In this document: positions 1-14,200 of the stretch, piece by piece
Layout of the letters: each line of letters opens with the position of its first letter
Numbering within the stretch: position 1 is the stretch's first letter
DNA from: Atopsyche davidsoni
Lineage: Eukaryota; Arthropoda; Insecta; Trichoptera; Hydrobiosidae
DNA: 64,000 nt
Assembly: GCA_022113835.1 (NCBI GenBank)
Contig: JAILWY010000018.1
Coordinates: forward strand, 9,277,001-9,341,000
Direction of reading: 5' to 3'
Translations under genes and position numbers: made by a program
The notes under the pieces: model-generated
The model's database searches: none
What the model was told of the DNA's origin: nothing
What the model saw: only the letters and a program-made list of their open reading frames with translations

Positions 1-385
1 AAAAAAATAACACCGTCTAAGCACAGCAAACGTAATTAAAAAGGAATGTCGATTTTTTTATTAAACGTCAATCAGATGCGTATTTACTACCCATTACGGA
101 TTTATTATATTATTACTAATATGATTATCATATTAGTAATAAAAAAGAATAGCACAATTGAACGTGATAAAGACTGCATCTAATAAAGAACAGTGCAGTG
201 AAAGTGATTCGTTGTTTGTGACACGAAATGTGATATTTCCTAGAATGGTTTTTTTGAAATTTGAATTTTTTTTTTGAAATTTGAAGATTGCTTTCGAAAT
301 TAATATCCGGTTTTCAAAATATATGTGTACAAAATAAAATCAAATATTCATCTAATTGTCAGCCAAACATATGTTCAAACACTAT

Positions 386-432
386 TGCATCGTTCATCGA
401 ATACGTCATTTTATGACGGGCTACATTTCTAG
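386..432 (+). mobile_element. Helitron-type 3' terminus (fragment)
   Basis: The stretch ends in CTAG (429-432) followed by T. Ten bases upstream is a hairpin with arms CGTCAT (404-409) and ATGACG (413-418) around a TTT loop. A 3' hairpin followed about 10 bases later by CTRR, with T downstream, is the signature of a Helitron 3' end. About 47 bases are shared almost exactly with the end of the copy at 12338-12680 (minus strand). The body upstream of 386 does not match, so this is a fragment or a relative sharing only its terminus. Confidence 0.65.
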
Positions 433-838
433 TTTCTAATAAGTTTTATAATAAATTAACATTTGGGTTTAATTGTGTAAGAACGTCACGTCCAAGCCTC
501 TTAAAATTCTAATCGTCTAATCAGATACAATGACGTCGGCCCACTTGTCGCGGCCGCTCGCGTGTACCTGATGCGCGCGATCGATATCTAAAACGGTAAT
601 TAACACTCGTCAGGTATTTAGACATTACTTAACAAGACAAAGCAAACGGAATACTTTCGACTTTCTTTTCGAAATGTTTTTATTAATGCCGGTCGGCAAT
701 ATTTAATGCCAAATAAATTAGCGATTCGATATAAATTACATTTGAAGCATTAAAGAAAAATTATTTATAATTTTAATTTGATATGGCGGTTTATATAATT
801 ATACTAACATGAATGTAATCACAGGGCGTCACACAAAA

Positions 839-873
839 TGTTTATTGTACAATAAAGCATTGTACAATAAACA
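839..873. repeat. Perfect 15-bp hairpin
   Basis: The arms TGTTTATTGTACAAT (839-853) and its exact reverse complement (859-873) flank a 5-base loop. It stands alone in AT-rich DNA, and no flanking duplication was found. It could be a tiny foldback element end or chance. Confidence 0.6.
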
Positions 874-3329
874 AAACAATATCGAACGGTAAATTTATTT
901 TAGATACACCAAAATAAATACGGTAATTTTTCACGTTTTTTTACTGATCTCTTATTAAAAAAAACCAGAATAGCATCTTTACTGAGTACAGTATTCACAA
1001 TAAGGTAATTTTACTTAATTTAGAAAATTGATAATAGAGGTGTTGTCCCAACTTGCCTGGCAATTGTGCGAGTACGCATTTGGTAATAATTATAATGGCA
1101 ATGATTATAAAATTACTGGGTTCAAAGAATTGCCTAATTTGACAATGAAAATTTAAAAAAAATGCCATTGGGGTCTGTTTGTTCCGGATATATTTAATTA
1201 AATTGATTTATATTGCATGTGTGCATAATGTGAGTTTAATACTTTTGCATTTCAATTTATTTTTTTACCAAAATTGTTTGCTTGATAATTGCTTGCTTAT
1301 TAATCAAACAGGATATTTTTACCAACAAATTAAATACCTAATGTACTTATCCTTGTACCTTTGAGTGTTTTTTTTTGATTACTTTTCTGTCATTACTTTA
1401 ATAAATTAATGATATTTAATTTTTTTTGCGAATACCCTTTGTTTTTTCAAATTTTCAAAATCAGACTGAAATTAAAAAGACCACGAAAACTTACCTGGAA
1501 ATCTGTCCAGCTCCAAGAAAATTATGGACTACTATATTGAACCTCTTTTTGTTTAGGTACTGCTTTTTCCAGCTTAGAGTCGTCTAATATAGATAACGCA
1601 TTTAATTTGATAATTAACTGAAACTAGCCAGTTCAGTAAACACTGTTCTGTAACAAAAAAGTCATATTGAAAACTGTCATTTTTATTAATAATGCATGCA
1701 TTTTCCGAGGGTTCGGCTCTGATACTGGAGTTATCTTCAGAGAAAAGCTATGGGCCAAAGCATCTCTAAACAGTATTCAAAGTGTAAGGGATGTATCAAG
1801 AAACCGTTACAAGACAAAGCATGACAGAGCAAAATTAAAATAACCATTTTAAGTTTAAAAAAACCATGTTGAAAAACTATGCGCAAAATTTTTAAATATG
1901 TGCAAACACCTTAAAAAAAAAAACTCTTTTATGTTTGTTAATATATATTTTATAAAATTGATCTCTTTAGTTTTTTGTGTTCAATTGACTTGCGCACTGT
2001 CATTAAAATAATTACTCTCCACACAAAAGTTGATTTGGAAGTTATTATATAAGTTAGTTATTTAGGTATATATTATAATATTAATACTCTATATTCAAAC
2101 TTATTTATCGCAATTCGCTCTACTAACTTACGAAACAATTGAATTCGCCAAATATTTGTGTAAGGCCACCTGTTTTAATACATGGGCTCTCCAAGTTACT
2201 GTTTTTTTTCAAAACCAGCCTTGTATTGATTTCCAGTTATTGTGCTCAATTATTATTTTATAGCTAGGTAGATACTTTCATTTATCAAACTAACTGTGAT
2301 TAGTTTTTATATCAACTTGACCTGACGTGCGTTCTGCTGATTCGGCGCAGCCCTGATGGATCTGAAGTTGCTAAATTCGCTTGCAAAATATTTTAATGAT
2401 TTTTCAATTCTCCGCTCGCAAAATAAATACTCGACGATGTACTCTCATTTTCATATCGTATTCTGACCCTAATTCAAAGTGAAATTTGGCTCGTCTCGTA
2501 GGTATATTCCAAGTAGGTTTAGCACAGGTTTTTTTTTCAAGATATTGACGGTCAAATTATGAAAGGCTGATTAGAGTAATAAATGACAGACAAGCTGTTA
2601 AACAAGTCATGCTGATTGAAGAAATCACTATTTCACTTACTAACAACGTGTGATTTAATTGAGAATAAATTTATTACTTTTAATAATTTGATCTTATTCT
2701 TGGAAAATTATCGTATTAGTGAGCTCGATAATGATATATTTCAGTCTTTCAAAAATTGAGTATTCATAATATCACATTGCTCTGTTTGCAGGGCACACCT
2801 TCGGGTCTTCATATGATAATGCGTGCTTGGAGTGTGGGTTTTCAGAGAAGCCGTTGCAGCTGAATGCAGCTGTTAGACGTTAAATAGAGCCAGCGGGAAA
2901 ATTATAATTGCTTGGATTATTTGGGTATTTTCCGTAAATACAAAATAATTTGTACTACTTTACCAGTAGAGAAATAAATGTTAATAATACAATTTAGACT
3001 ACTAAAAGTGTTTTTCTTGCATTATTTTTAGGCTGCGGGTTTTATGCCTATTAAATATACTTTCATAACAGGTATCGAAGAGGACTTTTTGGATACTTTA
3101 TTTGTTTATTTAATATTTATAAGTTGTTGCACATTTAAATATTGCCTAATCATAAAGTATCTATTGTCTTGTTATTATAAAATATATACTAATGCACACT
3201 GATTTTTCTTGAACTTCCTGGTGGGTATCATTATGCTTAATTAAGTACGTTAAAACAATTACCACCTCCTAAAGCTTAGAGAAAACCTGTCACGTATCTT
3301 GTGCCTAATTGCCTTAGTGACAATTTTAT

Positions 3330-3630
3330 TAATTACGGGTACGTTCCACACACCGTTCAAGATCACAATGACATCGCGTGTAAATGAGCGCACCGTCCCA
3401 TACTAGTAGCACAGTGGCGTCCTTTACGCCTGAAGCGGTTTTATTATTCACCAAAGCTGGGCTTGCACTCGTGACATTTGGGTGGCTGCTTGGAGGAACT
3501 AAATCACTTTCAACTTGCACGAATAAGAAGAAAAAAAAAGGAAGATATTTACAATATTGTAATGCCTTTATGTGTCTAAAAAATAGGATGGCACCTGCCA
3601 TTTTCCTCCCTTCTCTGGGTCCATTCAAAG
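3330..3630. other. GC-raised block of unknown origin, possible interspersed repeat
   Basis: About 300 bases with clearly higher GC than the flanks and long open frames on both strands (3384-3785 plus, 3329-3628 minus). Neither translation resembles a family I know and no splice context supports an exon. A block open on both strands and compositionally distinct is more like an old retroposon or SINE-type insertion than a gene. The class is not established. Confidence 0.25.
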
Positions 3631-4739
3631 AATTACAGAAGCCAGTTCAGTCTAACAGTTTTCAGTCCTCGGCTGATTTATGGTTTGCTTTACTGTCATA
3701 TGCCGGATATGATTGTTACAATGTAAACATAGTTAACTTTTATATTATCATTTATCCGGGGCTTATAAGGTTGCAGAAAACTTAGATGCTTCATGATAAT
3801 GATAATAATCACACAAGCATAAAACTATAATTGTAGGAAAAAATCGTCTTTGAAAAGTACGTATAAAATATTACACACACACACTCTTGCAACTAAGACT
3901 GCCACTATAATACCTCAGACGTGTATTGAACAGACAAAAAATTGTAATAATAAGTATGAGGCATAGCTCTCTGCTATTTCATAAAAAATAATACACCAGA
4001 ATATCGGCAATGCCATAAAAACTCATTTTAAAAATACTAAAAGAAAAATTCAATAGCATTACGAAAAACTATTATCGCTTTGAAATAACATCGCGAGTAT
4101 GAGTATATTGAATTGAACTATACAAATACATCTATGAGATATTTAATAAATTTTATTTGAAACACATTTTGTTGATTTTCTCAAATCAAAAATTATCATG
4201 GGTTGATCTTCTAGCGGTCATTTAGTTTACATGTCTCAAACGACACGTTTGGGACAATAAACTATTTCAAATGACCTCTACAAAAAAACCTCTGATGCTT
4301 GAACTTTTTCATTTGTAAATAAAAAATGAGATGTGTCTTTGTAATTTTTTTGTTACACAGTTTTGCGTTATTTTGCGTAAGTCACTGGACATTGACTTAC
4401 TCTTTTTAAGTTATGGATCTTCATGAAACTGATCACCTTATGAATAATTGCATCTCTGTACACTTATGCGTCAATGAAGCTATACTACAAACTATTAAAC
4501 CAGAAATTTTATTTTATAAGTGTTTTTTTTGTTGTTGCTTGTATTATGTATGTCACTGGGGGTAGTTTTTGCTGTAACCCATCACTCGTGTTAGTAAATG
4601 GTTGGACATAAATAAGAAGTAGGGTATGATGATATTATGACAACAAAACTTTGGTTTTTAAAGACTTGGTAAGGCAAACCAATTATGATTTTTCTATCGT
4701 TAACATTGCTTTTATTCAATTAAGCACTGTGTTGTAGTT

Positions 4740-5181
4740 CTAGCGACAGCCCGCGGAGACTAGTGAATGTTCACCGCCGTTGCTATTGCAAAAATACTCC
4801 GACGTGGCTCGTAGTAACAACTAGTAAGGCTGTCAGATTTTTTTCACTCTCGTATTATACTAGCTACTCTTCAGCGAGGCAGATTGGACAGTCATTTTGG
4901 CAGAGTGACGAGTACCGCTTGCGCTCTCGCCCCGAACGGTCATCCCGGCTAGCGGGTGTATCGATGAATAATAACAGTTAGACAATTCGCAAACATATGA
5001 TACAGTATTTATAGTACCCTCCATTTAACTCAGTTTGTATTTCGTGACAATGGGAACTCTCGTGAGATAGTGCCGAGAATTTTATTCAGTGCATCTGTGA
5101 TCTGATAGTCGGTCAGGTTGTCGTGGACGTGCTCTCGATATTTCATTTTTATATTTTATGAGGCAGTGACCTATAGCAAAA
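4740..5181 (+). promoter_or_regulatory. Probable promoter and 5' UTR of the SLC17-like gene
   Basis: This stretch is richer in GC than its surroundings and lies directly upstream of the first coding exon. A TTCAGT initiator-like site is at 5085-5090, 92 bases before the ATG. ATTGG (inverted CCAAT) occurs in the 4880s. A short open frame ATG...TAG at 5050-5070 would be an upstream ORF only if transcription starts before it. The position is inferred from the coding exon, and the exact start site cannot be fixed from sequence. Confidence 0.4.
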
Positions 5182-5206
5182 ATGGTTACATTCTCGAATA
5201 TCAAAT
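5182..5206 (+). CDS. 25-base first coding exon of the SLC17-like gene
   Basis: ATG at 5182 sits in a good insect start context (GCAAAA before ATGG) and encodes MVTFSNIK plus one base. It ends at a strong donor (T then GTAAGTG). The single left-over T joins the TG that opens exon 2 at 12870 to make TTG (Leu). The sequence then runs into AFPTRLTVAM without a shift. No other upstream start fits this phase so well. It is a prediction by phase, context and donor quality, without transcript support. Confidence 0.75.
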
Positions 5207-8200
5207 GTAAGTGTTTATTTATATATTTTAATAATTAAGTTTGAAGATTGTGTTATATGTTTTTCAACAATTCATTAATTGTGTCTTCATTATTTCCTTT
5301 AAAAAGTATTATAATAAGTTTCACCCCTACTAAAGTATTTCTTTGCTCAAATTTTCCATTTTTATTTTTCAATTTGAATACATAATGCGAAATAAAAAAA
5401 ATTCCACGCGCATTGTTACGCATTCTTACATTCACATTTACAAAACAATATGTTTTAATAATATCAACGTATGTCACAAAAATATTTAAAATATGTCAAT
5501 ATTTTTTTTAAATACTGTATTGTTCATTAATGATGAATATATATGAGGAAATTGATAAAGTGATGTTTTACAATTAAAACATATTATAAATTAGTTATTT
5601 TATGCAAAAAATACTTATTTCATTTAACAAGATGCACACTGCATATTTATTAAGAGCTAATAAATATGTTGCTATCAAACATATTATTTCTCTAAACCTT
5701 TTGTTACCTTGTGTAAAATGTTAACAATAACTAATTATTGTATTAATGTAAGGATATGTATTTATATTAGAAGAATGTAATAATATTAAATATTTGTGTA
5801 ATGTTTTGAAGACATGGGAATATTTTCTAGATTGTGGAATTATGAAACTATGTTTTGATAGGAATATGCATAATAATAGTAGATACGTTCAAAGTCGGTC
5901 TAAGTATGCAAGTGAACGAGGTTTTTAAAGAAAGTCCTTCAAACCAGTCCCTATCATCGAAATATCTTTAGGTTAGAAGTGTTTAATAGTTTAGCTTGCA
6001 ATAAAATATATATTTGTATTTATTGCGATATTTCATCACAACTTACCGCTGGCTCCTTTGCAGCATGGTCTTTTTGAATTTAACTGCTAGATACGTATCA
6101 CTCTAAGGCTGTACATATAAATTTATGAATCTTATGTGCACTATTTAACTTTACAGTTTTACCAAGGTTTATCGCATAAAAAACGTTATTATTAAAGTGC
6201 TTAAAACTTAGTAATCATAATAAAAGATTGGAATGGAGTAGAAATGGAGTATGAATTACTATTGTACAATGTATGTACGTAAACATTATTGTTCGAACAT
6301 ACATGTAGTATTTTTATTTTATTTGTTGAAGGTTATTGCATAAATTAGAAACAAGGCAAAAAAATATTCATGAATGGGTTTTACAACAAAACATAATTTT
6401 GTTAGCGCATTGAAATCTATGAAATTTAAATTATGATCTAACCTGCAATCTTAAGATGGCGCAAAATATCCCTACTTGTACTACAAACAATCGTTTGGTA
6501 GTAAATATTCAACAAAACTCATTAAGAGGTTTTTCGTTCACCATAGAAACAAGTTGTCAAAATTTTCCAAAAAGATAATGATTTATAAAAGAGATCCATT
6601 TTCCTCATTTTAGGCATCTAATTTTTGTTGAAAGGGTTTGACGACACTTCGTTTTGCCAACGATTATGACTGAATATTTTTAATAAATCCGCATTTTCAC
6701 CCATTAATTCACCCACCCATTTATTACGTAGAAATTCAATATTTTTGACAGAGACTTGGTGGAATTCCATTTTAATATTTAAAATAATAAGTAAAATACT
6801 TGAGTGATTTTTCCACATATAGATTTTTATTGGTGACCAGTTTCGCCAACCTTGGACGTTGGCATTATCAAACAGAGTCTCGTTGGCATTATAAAACTCT
6901 GTCTGATAATGCCAACGTGAAAGGTTGGCGAAACCGGTCGCCAATAAAAATCTATATGTGGAAAAAACAATCAAGTATTTTAATTATTATTTAAAATATG
7001 TTTATTACGTACACAGTATTAAGGAAATCGACTCACACGAAACGAAGGGAAAATCCTCAATTTTTTTCCGTTTCATGTGTGAACCGATGCCCTAATATTG
7101 CAGATCCTTTGCTCGATTTAACAAAGTGAGGAATTCACGCATAGTAGTCTTTCAATAAAAAAGCGACACTTTACGCATGCAGAGTCGGAAAGTAGAAACA
7201 TATGCCTTGGCACAGCTGTGACGATGACTATCGATAGCGTTGTGTTTTATAGAACTACTTTAACAGGACACCAGTTCTCAATCTACTAATGTTGATAATA
7301 TGTTGATATTTGATGCAGGAAATAATGATGTTATTCGCTGAATGGTATTTTGGAAAGTTACGCAGATACACACACACACGTGTATATTTAAATAAATGAA
7401 TATATATTTAAAAAAATAATGACACAAATAAAAGTTCCCACTAAAAAAAATACGTTTCCATAAATTTTGTACACCTTTAAAACCACATGGTTTTTAATAT
7501 AAACTATACGTAATAAAGTAACATTTATTTAACGGATATTTTAAATTTTACATTTTCATAATATAAGTCATTAAATTTTAGTGCCCATACTAAATCCGCT
7601 GTTCAAATACAGGATTTCACTTTGTTGTTTGAAAATAATATATTCGTGCAAATATGGACGCTCGTGACTGAAGTGTGATGCTTTTTGTGTACAATCCAGT
7701 GCAACAGACGAGGCAGGTTTTACAGAAAATGGGGGTACAGGGACCGAGGTGAATGGAGGCTAATATTTTACCCTTCACCTCGTTGCTTCAACCCCAACGT
7801 ATGAATGTAATGTATGTATCAATTTATTCAGCAAATAAGATATTTTTTTAATAAAAGATATTTATGTGATTTTTGCACAAAACTCACAGAAATGTCTTTT
7901 ATTTAAAAAAATATCAAAAAGGAATTCCAACAGGTACGAAGATTTTAGATTTATGTGTTCTTATTTTTGTTATTTACTCGAGTTTTTGTTTGTAAATACC
8001 AACAATAATATTGTTATGACAAGAGTAAATTAACATCTCAGAAAACGATAATTCTTTAACCTGTGATTTTTTTTTCGACCGTAGAATACGAGAATGTAAA
8101 CTTTTTTCGACGTAATCGTATACATATAATATGAATGGTCAACTCAATCGCATTTTCGATTTTAGCGTAATGACCTTACGTTAAGGTTAGTGAATGTCAT

Positions 8201-11200
8201 AAAATTAACTTCAGCAGCTATGCTCAGCTCTGATACTTTATATCAAAAGGTCTAAATAGGAATTCTACTCATTTGCCACTTTTATCAACTCAAATTTTAG
8301 CCTATTGTTCGCGAGTTCACGTACAAAAATAATCTGTTATGTCGGATTGTCAACGAATTTGGGTGTTTTTCTGTGGCTTACCGGATGCTTGGCTCGCTCA
8401 TTCGTTTGAAGGCTTATTATCCCTGTCGTAGCGCTATCAAGTGGTGAGCCGTTTTTGATCTCTTTACGATTTTCATGTTTTAATAAGAATTATATAGCTA
8501 CTAAGAAAATAAAAACTTTGATCCACATAATACTTTATTCACCCATTTATTTTTTAAAAACATGGTTTTATTTTTAAACTTGAGATATAAGACTTTGTTA
8601 ATTGCATATGTACATGTTTATGTCAATTTTTAACTTAAGCATATTGATGCTTTTTTTTTTATTTTGCTGATTTAGTATTTTTCCAGATCGATTGTTTGCT
8701 CAGTTGACGTGATGTATTTGAGGAGGTACACTCAATTATTTTCCGTTTCATATTTTTTCAATATTTTAACGAGGTATATTTTAAATATTTTTACAATGAA
8801 AGATTTATATTGAAAAAAATTTTTTTTGGGAAAAATTGATACGGAAAGAATTTTTTTTAATGTTATTTCTATATTTTATTTTAGAATGATTATATATTAA
8901 TTTTTAATCTCGTTAATAGAGGAATACTAAAATGAAGTAGTCTGCTACGGAGAACAGCGTCGAGAAAAATAGTTCTGCTAGTTTCGTAGAGGCAGAGTCC
9001 CGGAGAGCCTGCTGAGGCTCGGTACTATTCTTACCTGGGAGGTGGTAATAAAACTTTTCTTTTTTACTTTGTTGTTTCGGCTGTCGTCGAATGTGCTTCG
9101 ATTAGGGAAGTTTTGACATCGAAATTTTATTCGTTGAGTCTTGTTCTCGGACGAATTGTCGTGATTAATCGATCCCAGGAAATAGGGGTTGCAACCTCAC
9201 AAATAACTTTTAAGGTAGACATCAAACATTATTACTACATTTAAATGTAAATAAAAAGTATCTTTAAATTTAAGATTGGCTATGTAGTATTGTAAAAATT
9301 TTACGAAAATTATTACTTCAAAAGTAATATCCCAGGAATAAAAAAGTATGTTCTGAAGTAATTTGTATATTCACGAAAATCAATACAGTATTAATGAAAT
9401 TTACCTGAACCATCTTGTTGAGTCAGAATTTATATGTGTACTCATTATAATATGACACAGCGCAAAGATATATGTTTGCGTCTTCTATTAGCAGGATTGA
9501 GTGAAATGATCATCGAAGGTTGTCACATATTTAAAAAAAACCCATGCTGCAAACTACGGAGAGAAATATATAATTTGTAAAATACTAAAGTCTCGTATCA
9601 AAATGTATGTGAAAATTACGATTTAACTATATTCTCAATAAAAAAAAAAAGGATTGGTAGATTTGCAAAAAATCAAAATGTCTATAACGTAATAACTGTA
9701 GATACTTGATATAAATCTAGTTTTCGTTCATAACCACGACGTTCTATTTTTTTTCTAAATAGTACTAATGACGCAGCGTAGATAAAAATATATTATCCAT
9801 AATTTTAGATTGTAAACTAAATACTTCTGAATAAATAATTTTGGCAAAAAATAAATAATGATGATGACCCTTTGAATCATTCGACGAAGCGAGTTTTACG
9901 GCCACATTAGTTTTTGATTTTTCTGTTGTGATGAGCGAGCAGTTGGGACGATGCACCTGTAGTAAATACAAAATAGGTTTATTTAATATGTCCAAATTAC
10001 TAAGGCCTCCATGACATTGGATGTTTCATTCCTATTGCAAAATCCAAAATGGGTAGTAAACAAGTCCCTGCTAATAATAAAAATAATAGCTCCAGCTAAT
10101 ATATTAAAAATACAAAAAAACAGGTTTTATATGATAATAGTCCATATTCATATCAGTGGTTTTTTTTTACTGATATATTTGTTTCAATTTATGCATACAA
10201 ATCCATCGGAGGTATCCATATATAATCCGTGTTTCTTTCCATCAAATCGCCACTCTCTTGTCAAAAATAATACCGTCAATCTTAGTGTAATCATATTTCT
10301 AGGATTCTACAAAATTTCATCTTAAATCTTAGAATAAATTTTGGTCTGCAAAAATGTATCAATGCCCCTGAAAATTGACATTGCAATGTCAAACAATGAT
10401 CGAAACCGCAAATCTCTAATAAGTAGCACGACAAAGCTGTAAGTACATAAAAAATCTACATAAAAAAGGGCTTTTTAACACATATTTTTATCTGCAAAAA
10501 CTCAATAACGAAAATAGAGAAATGCATATACGCTACCACCTAAGCCACACCTTGTAAGCCCCGCAACCCACTCACATGACAACCACACACCTTATCTAAC
10601 AACTGTTGTAAATTAGCATAAAAGAAAATAAAGAATTTTGGATTTTTTCTATCTGTCTATATTGATTCGAATAATACTCACCAACGAAATGCGGAAGGCT
10701 TATTCATTTATTCGTACATTTGTCACAGACATGTATTTTTATTTTTATCGTAATTGTGAATAAATTTAAATATTTATTATTCATATTCAGTATTTCAGTT
10801 TCAGAACTTCGTTAAATATAATATGGTTCTTATACTCAAATATTATGAAAATATAATTCACATATTATACTATAGTTATATATTTTCATTAATCAATACC
10901 TTTATTGTCAAAATAACCAGAATGCAAATATATACTCGTATATCATAAAATTTAATTAAATTAAAAGTATACACTATAAATATTACGTGTTTAACTTAAA
11001 TATGTAAATTGTTTTATTGTCGAGAAAACTGTCGCTCGTACAATTGTGATGAAACCTATCCCTATTCTAATTTTCCGAAATTTCAACACATTTAAATCAT
11101 ATATATAGAATTAAGTACTTATATCGGAAAAAAAAATATCTTGTCTCTTTGTCTGCTAACATAACCAGGAACTTTCTACCACGTTTACGTTTTACGTTTT

Positions 11201-14200
11201 GGATCAACTTGAAAACTCACATGTTAGAATTAATTGTAGTCACCAGCATAATCTAGTAAACTTATAACTTAACCGATAAACAGATTTTTTTTTTAAAACA
11301 CTCGTTATTGAATGTGCCATTAGATAACTTTCACTCCTGAATCAGTATCCGATCCGGATATTTTCCATACTTTCTACCGCGGCATTAGCGGCCGGCGCGC
11401 AATTGTCCATCACCGTGCTGGCGAGGCTGTGTCCTCAGCCCTAGCACTCAACGTCGCCCCTGATCCTGACAATCCTATTATCAAAAATAAGATAAAAGAT
11501 GACCTTCAATTACTTCACGATTGTTCTTCTTGGTGACATTTATCACGCACCTACCTTGCGGCCTTGGTTTCTACCTAAAACTTATGCTATTATTTTTTCC
11601 TAGCATATCAGCAACATTTTGAAATAGGCACACCTTGTTTGAGTGCCGATCAACAAATGAATAGTCATGACTTTTATGTATGAAGAATAGCACAGCTGAG
11701 AATATGCATACTAATCCCCCTGAAGGTTCTACGTTCGGTTACTACGAATATTTCCCATTATTGCTTTATTAGCAGGGACGTAATCTTACCTTGTACTTGT
11801 TTACTTTTAGCTTTTCTATCCAGATAAAGTAAATCGTATTTTCCTCTCATCATGAAAAGTGCACATTTCTGTTAATTCTGATAAAAATATATATATTATA
11901 TAACATATCACATTTGCGGTTTATCTTCATGTGTATGTTTAGCAGGTACATTTGTAGCGTCATTTCTCGTAGCACATCATATATTATCATTATAATTTTT
12001 CAATGGAAGGTTGCATTTACTATTATTGCAGATACGACTACTTATTTAAAAACATGCAGGTAAACGATATGCCCACTGATCTATTTTACGTATTTTGAAG
12101 AGAAACTTCTTTAACCACGTAAGGTAAAATAATTTCATATAAATAATACTGTTACGAGTTTTCGGTATTTTTAATATATATGAAAATTGAGACAAGGGTT
12201 CTTTCTGCCGAGTTAAACTATTTTTTAATAGATATTATTATAACGAAATAAATATGTAATTTTTACATATGTTTTAAAATTGACTTAATTGAATTATACT
12301 AATTTTACATTTATGAAACCAGGTTATTATTTATCAACTAGTAATGTAGCCCGTCACAAAATGACGTATTTGATGAACGATGCGTCTTTTGTTTTTTTTG
12401 TAAAAGTTCTAAATTTGAAATTCTCGCGGTGAACGACATCTCGCGGCGAAGAAGTGAATCATATAATTCGTACATATTGAAATTCGCTAAAGCATATTTT
12501 AAAGTTTATGAATGAAAATATTATCCTATCGTCTTGAAATTCGGCACATAGCTGCGGAAAAATTTACTTAACTTATGTGCAAAAAATCAGCGTTGTATCT
12601 TTTAAGATATTCTATACAGAACGGAAAAACGAAACATACATACAAACATACAAACACACAATGGCTATTATTATAGTAGAAGATTATAGTAGATGCTGGT
12701 ATGGGGCATTCAATGTATTGCCTATGATAAAGCTATCAAGTTTGAATTAATTTTTATGTAGGATTGTCGAGCATTGCGTATTTGGTTTGGCGTTGAATTC
12801 CGTATCAAAATATATATTGGGCTAGGATATATACTTTTTTTATTTTCTAACAGCATTTGAATGTTGCAGTGGCCTTTCCCACCCGGCTCACGGTGGCGAT
12901 GATGATGTTCACCGCCTGCATGATGTCCTACATGTTAAGGGTCAACATGAGCATCAACATACTGGACATGGTGGAGCCCCAGAGAAACACTAAAAACGGA
13001 ACCGCAAGGTACATATTCCATATTATTAACTAAGGTTTGGCAACATATATTAAAAAAAAAAATTGAATATTTAAAATGCTCACTGTATGTGCACAACATA
13101 TACGTTGAACAAAAAAATATCTATGTAGTCTATATATCCCTATTTAACCGAGTCTTATCTTTAGTCACTAAAAATGAATCTTGTTTATCCATTTTATTTA
13201 AATAGTGTCCTAAAATTTAAATTAACAAAACCAACGGTTGCAAAATATAAGACTTTCAAAATGTTTTGGAAATCCTATATCTTTGAAGAAATCTAGGATT
13301 TCGACGATTACAGTCGTAGATATCTCTATTTGTTTAATATAAAGCATGTGTATTTTATCGATTTTGATTATACGATTATTTAATAAATTTAAAAAAAATA
13401 AAAATACAAAAACAACAGGCCTTTTAAATATAAATCTGCATAAGTATTACAGTAGCTATAGCTTGTTAAACTTTATATTTTATGTGTGTTTCTCGGAGGT
13501 CAAAAATAATACGAGTAACAAATAGGTAAGTTTCCATTAATAAAGCAATGCCCATGTCCTAGTAAGTTTAAAAGAATCGGATAAATTATTTTCATTGTTA
13601 CTCCTAGTGTATAATCAGGCATGAGATTCATTATTGATGACACGTTGTCTGTTTCACGACTGGCTGTGTGTTTAATTAAATTGATGTTTGCTGACATTAT
13701 CATGTTATCAAGGGCAGAAATAAAAATGGCAGAATGGTGTGTTTATTTTGTCAGATGTTTTCTGATAATGTAATGTGATATATATAGTGAATACCCTAGT
13801 ACAGGGGTCTCCAACCTTTTTGCACCTAAGAGCACATTCTTGAATGCCAGTCGGGCGGCGGGCACCATTTATTTTTTTAAGGTATATATAGTTGGACATA
13901 GTCAATAATACATATAATGCATAAAAATATTTAATTCCAAAAATATAAAAAAAATTGTTTATATTTTTATGTAAAATAAATAATAACTAGTAAATAATAG
14001 CATAAAAATTCGGGAAATTGGATGGAGTTGGGGCAAATATGCAACGAATATTTATTTTTAATAGCAGCTTTAAAATATACATCTATAGCTAAACATTGCA
14101 AACAACAGATTAGAATACGGATTTACAAAAATATCAGATTTATATTTATTCAGCAACTTTTCCACAAAGTATCTGAACAATATAGTGAACGCATTATTAG

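Larger units (their letters stand above)
1..4739. other. AT-rich intergenic stretch, no gene recognised
   Basis: I see no exon series or recognisable protein in this stretch. It holds a Helitron 3' end at 386-432, a perfect hairpin at 839-873 and a GC-raised block at 3330-3630, listed separately. The rest is AT-rich with short homopolymer runs. Open frames here are short, use no plausible splice borders and match no family I know. Confidence 0.6.
5207..12869 (+). other. Intron 1 of the SLC17-like gene (7.7 kb)
   Basis: A long AT-rich intron with GTAAGT donor and GCAG acceptor. It contains a foldback MITE (about 6735-7000), a Helitron copy (12338-12680, minus), an unclassified GC-raised patch at 8940-9180 and another at about 11340-11470. 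No coding exon is supported inside it. Confidence 0.6.

Noticed and set aside
5115..5131. DPE element GGACGTG downstream of the TTCAGT initiator
   Set aside because: GGACGTG at 5125-5131 is about 10 bases too far from the initiator A at 5088 for a working DPE spacing.
6618..6994. Overlapping frames on both strands with shared KIYMWK words
   Set aside because: The similarity between strands comes from the foldback arms, so these are not proteins.
12851..12869. Alternative acceptor CTAACAG ending at 12853 for transporter exon 2
   Set aside because: It has the better pyrimidine tract, but joining it to the 25-base first exon shifts the frame. The acceptor ending at 12869 keeps the conserved frame (TTG then AFPTRLTV).
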